Assembly: GCA_039105265.1 (NCBI GenBank)
Contig: JAPFFF010000007.1
Coordinates: 248,001-312,000, forward strand
Length of the DNA stretch: 64,000 bases
Direction: 5' to 3'
DNA from: Tritrichomonas musculus
Lineage: Eukaryota > Parabasalia > Tritrichomonadida > Tritrichomonadidae
The notes under the pieces were generated by a model. The model worked only from the letters and a program-made list of their open reading frames with translations. It was not told where the DNA came from and did no database searches. Positions 57,908 through 64,000 of this stretch are shown in pieces (the first letter of the stretch is position 1; each line of letters begins with the position of its first letter). The translations under genes were made by a program, and so were the position numbers.

Positions 57908-59521
57908 ATGTCTAATCTTGAGATCCCTGATCTCAATGATAAGTCTGAATCCGAAAATACGAATAATTCTGCAACTTATAATCAATTGGAAGATTATTTA
58001 AGCGAATTGGAACATAAACGAAATGACTTATATGAAAAGCATAAAAAGCTTATGTCTGATTTTCAAAAATCTGCAATTCCCAATTTAACAAATATTACAG
58101 AATTTGTCCAAGAGCAATCAGAAAGTTTAGCCAAAACTCTGAGTTCGCATTCGAGTTCAGATTACGAAAACACTTCTCAATTACTAAAGATGGATGAAAA
58201 TACGCGTCAAGTTGATCTCAAAATAATGAAATCCAGTATAAGAACCCTTGAGGATGATTCAAGCATCATTCAGTTCAGAACAGAGAAGCTTTTATTAGAT
58301 AAAGAAATATTTAGAAAGAAACGAATATTGAATGATACTAAAATCCAATTTTGTAATCATAAAAATCAAATTCAAAATTTAATAATAGAATTTAATAAAA
58401 ACATGGTTTCATTAAATGAATCAAATTCAAATTTTAATTATGATAGAATGAAATATATATCAATTATTAAGAGGCTTCAATCAGAAATCCATAAATTGAC
58501 TCTTTATTTGCAAAATTGCGAAATTAAAAAACAAGAAATATATAAAAGCATTGAAAGTTCTAAAGAACTATTTCTTCAAATTCAAAATTTAATAAAAACT
58601 CAGAAAGAAAATAATCAAATGAAACAAGAGCTTTATATGAGGAATTATTCAGAATCAATTAGCCAAATTCATCGAAAAAAAGAAAAAATCTCTAGAGAGT
58701 TGTCTAGACAGCAAAATCAAATTAAAGAGGCATGTCAGAACGAAAAATTAATCAAGAAAAAATTGAAAAAAATTGAAAATGGAATAATTGAAGAACAAAA
58801 TTTTGAAGAATGTCTCAATTCTAAATTGAAAAAATATAATGACGCTATTGAAAAATCAAAGAAAATGGTTCAAGAAGAATGTGAACTTTTGTGTAAAGAA
58901 TTGGAAAAAATCAAATATAAAATTAGTCAAGCTCGATTAGAAAATTCATATTCATCTCCTAATGCTGCAAATGAATTTTTGAGTCATGATGATAATAACT
59001 GTATTAATAACAAAAATGAAAAAGAGTTGAAAGATTTCAATTTTCTTAATACTTATCAATGCAATTCTTTGACTTATGGAGAGAAAAATATGAAGTTTTA
59101 TAATTCAGAAATTATTGAAAAATATCAAAAAGATCTAGCAGAGATTAATTATGAAAATATGTTATTGAAGCAAAAGATTTTATCTTCAAAGAAAAAAATC
59201 ATTGAATCTAAGATTGAATTTACGGAACTTGAACAAAAAGCAGCAGCTTTACTTAAAGCATCAGTTGAAAAACAAAAAGCAATACTAATTAATCAAGAAC
59301 AAAGAGAGATCTGTCATGATGATTATGTAACAGATACAATGATTGCAATTCAGCAAGCAAGAGCAAAAATTATTTTGAATAAGGCTACTATTGATTCAAC
59401 CTCAACCCAAAACAAATTTGCATCAAACATATTAAGGCATGTGGTTAATTGCTGCAGTACAAGGAAATGTAATAATGGATATATTTTCCTCCCAGATAAT
59501 TACATTTATTTATCACAATGA
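57908..59521 (+). CDS. Coiled-coil protein
   Basis: The 537-residue protein is almost wholly helical and charged (long stretches at about residues 25-60, 110-330 and 400-490), with repeated Lys/Glu/Ile/Asn heptads. The N-terminal 20 residues are acidic and unstructured. The last 40 residues (NKFASNILRHVVNCCSTRKC onwards) differ and are cysteine-containing, with a hydrophobic-aromatic end. No known motif was seen. It might be cytoskeletal (axostyle, costa or basal body) but that is speculation. A tiny upstream ATG at 57897 is followed at once by a stop. Confidence 0.75.
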   Translation: MSNLEIPDLNDKSESENTNNSATYNQLEDYLSELEHKRNDLYEKHKKLMSDFQKSAIPNLTNITEFVQEQSESLAKTLSSHSSSDYENTSQLLKMDENTRQVDLKIMKSSIRTLEDDSSIIQFRTEKLLLDKEIFRKKRILNDTKIQFCNHKNQIQNLIIEFNKNMVSLNESNSNFNYDRMKYISIIKRLQSEIHKLTLYLQNCEIKKQEIYKSIESSKELFLQIQNLIKTQKENNQMKQELYMRNYSESISQIHRKKEKISRELSRQQNQIKEACQNEKLIKKKLKKIENGIIEEQNFEECLNSKLKKYNDAIEKSKKMVQEECELLCKELEKIKYKISQARLENSYSSPNAANEFLSHDDNNCINNKNEKELKDFNFLNTYQCNSLTYGEKNMKFYNSEIIEKYQKDLAEINYENMLLKQKILSSKKKIIESKIEFTELEQKAAALLKASVEKQKAILINQEQREICHDDYVTDTMIAIQQARAKIILNKATIDSTSTQNKFASNILRHVVNCCSTRKCNNGYIFLPDNYIYLSQ

Positions 59522-59761
59522 AATTTTGATATTTGTATATTACTTTTTATTCTATTTGTATCATAAATAAAATATAAAATATTCATGAACATTGAATTTA
59601 ATATTATTTCATAATATTATGATTAAAAAATGCTTTTTTTTCTTCTTTTAAAAATCCAATAGCCACAATTACTTGAAATTTTATTTTTACATCTCAAATT
59701 TTTGTTAGAGCTACTTTGAAAGTTTTCAAAAGTATTTAACTTCTCATATAACACAGCGCAA

Positions 59762-60874
59762 ATGAGAACTGGTATGAACGTTGGTAGGTACACCATTGGG
59801 CCACAAATTGGCCAAGGTGCATTTGGAAAAATTTTTGCTGCAAGAGATTCAGAAACTGGTTTACTATATGCTATCAAAAACGAATCAGCGGCCGCAGAAC
59901 GAAAGACTTTAGCTTTTGAAACGAAAATTTTGCGTAGGATTCAAGATAGTCCTTATTTTCCACGTCTTTTCGATAGTGGCGAAATGAACTCTTTAGATTG
60001 GATTGCAATGGAATTAGTAGGTCCTTCACTTTCTTCGATCCTCAAACATAATGAATCACATAAGCTTTCTCTCTCTTCTGGAATCCGTTGTGGCCGTCAT
60101 GTTCTTCGTGCTATTCAATCACTTCATTCGTTAGGATTTATTCATAGAGATATCAAGCCCGCGAATGTTTTAATCAGACTTTCAAGGCAATCAAATATTC
60201 CACCAATTTGTTTAATCGATTTCGGACTATGTCGAGTTTATCTTGACCAAAGAACTAAACAGCACGAAAAGCCAAGACAAAGGACAGGTTTTAGAGGAAC
60301 TAAAACTTATGCAAGTTTAAACGCACATTCAGGAAATGATCTTTCTCGCAGAGATGATCTTACATCTTGGTTCTATTTCTTGCTTGATACATTAACAGGA
60401 TCACTTCCATGGAAAGGTGTATCCTCAAATGTCGATGTTGCTGTTCTTAAGAATCGATTTGATGTTAGGGAAGCTGTCAATGATATAGCGCCATCATTAT
60501 ATGATATATGGTGCCATATCACATCTCTTCAATTTGAAGATGATCCAGACTATGATATGATGGTCAGAATTTTAGATGATATTTGTTTGCAGAATAATTT
60601 TCATGAAGATGATCCATATGACTGGGCGGAGTACATGGACAAATACAGAAAGCAACTTGCCAGTGAATTTGGTGTTGCCCTTAGAATTGACAATGGTACA
60701 GATGTCATGCCTTATTATTCAGAGCTTGGTGTACCACCAATGATTATGCAACAAATTGATGGCAAAAAAGGAACTTTGAAATCTCCTTTGATCAGAGGCC
60801 GAGGAAAGAATTATTCCGTTATGCAACTTAGTGAACTTAACGAGAAAGATGATGCATTATGCTGTTGTTGTTGA
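59762..60874 (+). CDS. Casein kinase I-like kinase with C-terminal cysteine cluster
   Basis: The 370-residue protein has a complete CK1-family kinase domain (about residues 8-290): GQGAFGKIFAA, AIKNE, HRDIKPANVLI, LIDFGLCRVY and GFRGTKTYASLNAH. The last matches the CK1 T-loop (GTARYASINAH) and the RRDDLTSWFYFLLDTLTGSLPW segment is the CK1 signature. Insertions place it nearer the tau-tubulin kinase branch. The tail ends NEKDDALCCCC, four Cys in a row, a likely palmitoylation site to anchor it on membranes. All catalytic residues are kept. CK1 and TTBK-like kinases are expanded in trichomonads. Confidence 0.9.
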   Translation: MRTGMNVGRYTIGPQIGQGAFGKIFAARDSETGLLYAIKNESAAAERKTLAFETKILRRIQDSPYFPRLFDSGEMNSLDWIAMELVGPSLSSILKHNESHKLSLSSGIRCGRHVLRAIQSLHSLGFIHRDIKPANVLIRLSRQSNIPPICLIDFGLCRVYLDQRTKQHEKPRQRTGFRGTKTYASLNAHSGNDLSRRDDLTSWFYFLLDTLTGSLPWKGVSSNVDVAVLKNRFDVREAVNDIAPSLYDIWCHITSLQFEDDPDYDMMVRILDDICLQNNFHEDDPYDWAEYMDKYRKQLASEFGVALRIDNGTDVMPYYSELGVPPMIMQQIDGKKGTLKSPLIRGRGKNYSVMQLSELNEKDDALCCCC

Positions 60875-61024
60875 AGAAGAAAAATTTAATCTTTTTGTTT
60901 TATAATTCCTAAAAATAAATCATGAAAACTAGCATTTTTTTCATTTAAAAAGTGAAATAATAAATTGAATAATCTTTCAAAATTTTGAATATTAAATTAA
61001 AAGGGTTATTTGGTCGGATATTTA

Positions 61025-62683
61025 ATGCTTTCGATCATCTTATCCTTACTTTTAGTAACTGACTATGTCGGTGTAGATTTGGGATCACAGTTTTTAAAGT
61101 TATCAACATCAACTGGTGATGGACAAGTTAAAATATATACAAACCCAGTTTCAAATTCTGTGATTTTCTCAACTGCAGCTGCTTTGAAACTTTCAAAACC
61201 ACATAATCCACCATTTTCTGTAGAAGATTTTAATGATATAGATGTGCGTTACTCTCGACGTGCTATTTCAACACTCAAAAATAATCAATCAATTGGATAT
61301 CAATTTACTCCTATGATGATTAAAAGAAATTTCACAGGATTTTTCAATGAATCAAGAATCGCTTCTGCAGAAGAATTTTTGCCATTACTTTTATATCAAG
61401 CATTCTTCCAAGTTGCCCCATTCAAAAAAGTTTCCGTTGCTCTTCCTCCATATCTTACAAGAAAGCAATTTAGAACTATATCTAATGCATTCCTAATTGC
61501 TGGTGCTGATGTCGATGCAATCGTTGATGATATGACTTCAGCTCTCATTCTTTATGCTTCACTTCGTGTAAATCGTTTTGTCAAGGAACCAAAGCATGTA
61601 TTATTTGTTGATGTTGGTGCATCAGCAACAAGAGCATATAGTGCAATATTTACATATGCAAAAGAACCATTTGAGCATTCTACAATCAATCAAACATCAT
61701 ATGGTTTTACAGAAAAAGTTAGTGGTATTAAATTTGCACTCTCATTAGCTGAAAAAACAAAAACATCATTCCATAAAGCAATGAAAGCCATCATCAGAAC
61801 AGGTGGTGAAGGCAAAGAAAATTATTTCCTTGATGAAACTTCTGCCTTGACTACTTTTGTTAAAGATATTGTTGAGGAAGCTACAAAAGGAGGACCAATT
61901 GATGAAGTCCAATTAATTGGTGGTGCATCAACAATGAGATTTGTTGTTGATACTATCAAAATTGCAGCTAATCATACAATTAGACGTGATTTCAATGCAA
62001 ATGAAGCTGTTGCAATGGGAGCTGCCATTTCAGCAATGATGATGAAAGAAGAATCAGCATATATTCCAAGCTTCCTTACTAAGCGTCCAACAATGTCAAT
62101 CAATGCAACATGTGGAAATGAAACACTTGTTTATTGTACACGTGGAGTTAACTGTAATGAAGTTCTTGAATTTAATCAAAGTTGTGATCATATTGATATT
62201 GTTATTGATAAAGATGATATTTTATCTGGTGTTGATCCTATTACAACTTATAGAGTTAATCAAACAATTCCAGAAAACAGCAGAATTCGATTATTTCTTC
62301 AAGAACCTGATGCTACAATTAGAGATGCCCAATATTGTGTTAAAGAAGAATGTTTGCCACTTGAATTGGAAGAATTGGATAGCGATGGAAATATGGAAAG
62401 TATGTATAAGTTCTTCTCTAATTGGATGATACACTCAAGTCAAAAAGGTAAGATTGAGCGTATCCACTCCCTCCTTGATAAATTAAGTCAATATCTAAAC
62501 AAATTAGAAAGCACAAGAGTTGAGGCTACCTATCCTGCAACTGAAGAAATGAAAGAACAAGTTTCAACTTATCTTGAAATGGATAAAGCTGGTTTGATTG
62601 ATTCACTTAATTACACTGAAGTTGATAAAGCTATACAAACATTAGAAGGTGTTGCAAATGGTTTACATTTGAAGACCGACTGA
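61025..62683 (+). CDS. Short GRP170/HYOU1-like Hsp70-family ER chaperone
   Basis: From ATG 61025 the protein is 552 residues; upstream codons lead only to a TTG. A signal peptide (MLSIILSLLLVTDYV) is followed by the Hsp70 ATPase fold: GVDLGSQFLKL (phosphate loop 1), SVALPPYLTRKQF, VLFVDVGASATRAY (phosphate 2) and VQLIGGASTMRFV. VGVDLGSQF and SVALPPYLT are closer to the GRP170/LHS1 branch (GVDLGSE) than to BiP. Human GRP170 is about 1000 residues; this protein lacks most of the substrate-binding/helical extension. Likely acts as an ER nucleotide-exchange factor for BiP. No KDEL-type signal is seen at the end (LHLKTD). Confidence 0.75.
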   Translation: MLSIILSLLLVTDYVGVDLGSQFLKLSTSTGDGQVKIYTNPVSNSVIFSTAAALKLSKPHNPPFSVEDFNDIDVRYSRRAISTLKNNQSIGYQFTPMMIKRNFTGFFNESRIASAEEFLPLLLYQAFFQVAPFKKVSVALPPYLTRKQFRTISNAFLIAGADVDAIVDDMTSALILYASLRVNRFVKEPKHVLFVDVGASATRAYSAIFTYAKEPFEHSTINQTSYGFTEKVSGIKFALSLAEKTKTSFHKAMKAIIRTGGEGKENYFLDETSALTTFVKDIVEEATKGGPIDEVQLIGGASTMRFVVDTIKIAANHTIRRDFNANEAVAMGAAISAMMMKEESAYIPSFLTKRPTMSINATCGNETLVYCTRGVNCNEVLEFNQSCDHIDIVIDKDDILSGVDPITTYRVNQTIPENSRIRLFLQEPDATIRDAQYCVKEECLPLELEELDSDGNMESMYKFFSNWMIHSSQKGKIERIHSLLDKLSQYLNKLESTRVEATYPATEEMKEQVSTYLEMDKAGLIDSLNYTEVDKAIQTLEGVANGLHLKTD

Positions 62684-63056
62684 ATCTTTTTATGAGATTT
62701 ATATTAAATAATTATTTTTCTAACTTTGATTGATTTATAGAATTTATTTTGATTTGAACAAAGTTGAGTCAATTTTGATTAAAAGATTTTCTTAATATAT
62801 TATAAAAGTCGATTTTCTTGTTTGTTTTGTAAGATCATTTAAATTTGTTATTCAAGATGTTTAAACTCATTCAAAAGAAAAGGCGAAAGATTTCATCCCT
62901 GATATTAATTTGATTGATGTTATATTCTAATTTCATATGAATATGTTAAAATGAGAGGGAGTATTATTTTTTTTTTTGAGTGAAGTAAATTGAATGAAAT
63001 TTTAATATATATTCAAATATTTCAGTGTGTACTAACAAAATTAGAATCTGGACTAA
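62684..63056. other. Intergenic region before the NIPBL-like gene
   Basis: About 370 bases of AT-rich sequence. TCAGTGTG near 63022 may serve as an initiator. No RNA gene recognised. Confidence 0.5.
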
Positions 63057-64000
63057 ATGTTGGCGAATAATGAAGCCAACGAAAACTCATCAAATAAAAA
63101 TCAACAAATAAATAATATTAGAACTAGAATTCATCCAGCAGAAGAATTAAACTCAATTTTGCAAACCTACTGTATTGAAGGTCAAGAATTTAGTCCTACT
63201 GCAATTCGTACTATTGGAACAGCAGTTGCGAAGCTTGCTGATAGTAGAATGCTTAATACCGCAAACCAAGATCTAATATGGCAATTTCTCAAGATTCAAA
63301 ATGATTCTCTTAGCAATCAGAAATTCCCTATGAATATTGTGGAAATAGCATTAAAAATTCTCGCTGAGCCTGATATGCCATTAAAACTTTACAATGACGA
63401 ATGGATCATAAATATCATTAATCATTTTGCTGAATACTGTAACGAAATTTTTCAAAACAACGAGAAAAAAACGCAAATTCACAGTCTATTTTCCATATTC
63501 CGCCATCTCTCATTTGTCGTACAGCAAATTAATTTATCTGATTCTTCACTATATAAATTAATTTCTCTATCATTACCAGCCTATTTCCTCCCATCATCAT
63601 CGCCATCGCTACAATCATCTTCATGTTCGCTAATAACTGCTATTTTTAAAAAGTATTCAAGTCTACGAAATGATATTATTATTGATATCTTTGAGGCAGT
63701 TGATAAAAATCAAGGTAATCCAAAATATGTTCCATTCCCTAATGATGTCAGAAAAATTGTTTCTTCAATATCAATTCTTTTTATTGAGCTTTGCCAATCA
63801 ATATCAAGTTTTCCATGTGATACAGAAAGTATTACGCAAGAAATTATACAATTTATAATTCATAATTTAATATCTCGTTCAAAGAGTAGTGCTTCTATGG
63901 GCAAGATATTTGAAAAGTTTACTGAAGATATTTGTGCCTTATTATCGCATCCATTTTATCCAATTTCAAAAATTTTTTTAAAAATTACATTCGAATCTCT
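63057..64000 (+). CDS. NIPBL/Scc2/Mis4-like cohesin loader, N-terminal part (3' end outside window)
   Basis: From ATG 63057 the frame stays open to the window edge, giving 314 residues of a larger helical-repeat protein. The segment SCSLITAIFKKYSSLRNDII, DIFEAV and VSSISILFIELCQSI, then FEKFTEDICALLSHPFYP, aligns in order with NIPBL (IKLVTAVFSRYEKHRQLILEEIFTSL, VTALVLQLIQCVV, FENFVQDLLSTVNKPEWP). NIPBL/Scc2 loads cohesin on chromatin. The rest of the gene cannot be seen. The N-terminal 30 residues are Asn-rich. Confidence is limited by the partial view. Confidence 0.6.
   Translation, partial: MLANNEANENSSNKNQQINNIRTRIHPAEELNSILQTYCIEGQEFSPTAIRTIGTAVAKLADSRMLNTANQDLIWQFLKIQNDSLSNQKFPMNIVEIALKILAEPDMPLKLYNDEWIINIINHFAEYCNEIFQNNEKKTQIHSLFSIFRHLSFVVQQINLSDSSLYKLISLSLPAYFLPSSSPSLQSSSCSLITAIFKKYSSLRNDIIIDIFEAVDKNQGNPKYVPFPNDVRKIVSSISILFIELCQSISSFPCDTESITQEIIQFIIHNLISRSKSSASMGKIFEKFTEDICALLSHPFYPISKIFLKITFES

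Noticed and set aside
61010-61024. Upstream extension of the GRP170-like gene starting at TTG
   Set aside because: ATG 61025 begins the signal peptide directly.

Overview
This is a nuclear eukaryotic window, AT-rich, with dense, mostly intronless genes on both strands and short intergenic gaps (as little as about 60 bases between divergent starts). The best fit is a parabasalid flagellate of the Trichomonas/Tritrichomonas type; this is inference. It rests on two tiny introns (34 and 27 nt) whose 3' ends resemble the trichomonad fused branch-site/acceptor motif, on copies of GACCGTT(T/A) just upstream of some start codons that fit the published T. vaginalis M3 core-promoter consensus, on an R2R3 Myb gene, and on family content typical of trichomonads (CK1- and CK2-like kinases, S8 subtilisin with a C-terminal membrane anchor, caspase-fold protein, large coiled-coil proteins). 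Gene names are family assignments read from motifs by eye; no database search was run.

Layout. 1-9.7 kb: 3' end of a Raptor-like WD40 gene, NIPA-like Mg transporter (minus), Mot1/BTAF1 ATPase, a 1.8 kb AT-rich gap, and an MCRS1-like FHA gene. 10-17 kb: EMC7, NOT2 (CCR4-NOT), a lipid-anchored small protein, a stalked type I membrane protein, an Sds3-like protein, UBA3 (NEDD8 E1), a small gene with two tiny introns at 15339-15702, a 3'-5' exonuclease-like protein and tRNA-Pro(TGG). 17.4-20.5 kb: a DUSP-type ubiquitin protease. 20.5-24.2 kb: a gene-free accessory island with a 515 bp hAT-type MITE (8 bp target duplication), a decayed CRESS-DNA-virus-like Rep fossil, and a 388 bp inverted-repeat-bounded segment with an unusually GC-rich core. 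24.3-30.4 kb: a long coiled-coil gene and a CPSF160-like gene. 31.4-40.5 kb: CAMK-like kinase, Myb, FHIP-like gene, atypical CDK, and a protein with a 21-bp minisatellite. 40.6-52.8 kb: PX protein, PHD-like protein, RPN1, small basic protein, AK7-like flagellar protein, SGF11-like zinc finger, U-box protein, LST8, caspase-like protein, CK2-like kinase. 53-64 kb: subtilisin, Mon1-like protein, coiled-coil protein, CK1 kinase, GRP170-like short Hsp70 and the 5' end of an NIPBL/Scc2-like gene.

Shared themes: two TORC1 subunits (Raptor and LST8) occur in one window; transcription and mRNA machinery is frequent (Mot1, NOT2, CPSF160-like, SGF11-like, Sds3-like, MCRS1-like); ubiquitin/NEDD8/proteasome genes are frequent (UBA3, USP, RPN1, U-box). 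Nothing suggests operons; these are separate monocistronic genes. Several frames that look longer begin at TTG, so the first in-frame ATG was used instead (EMC7, 13140, 45437, 47536, 61025). The most unusual content is the 20.8-24.0 kb island, the tiny-intron gene, and several signalling proteins that have lost canonical catalytic residues (AK7-like, caspase-like, CDK-like).
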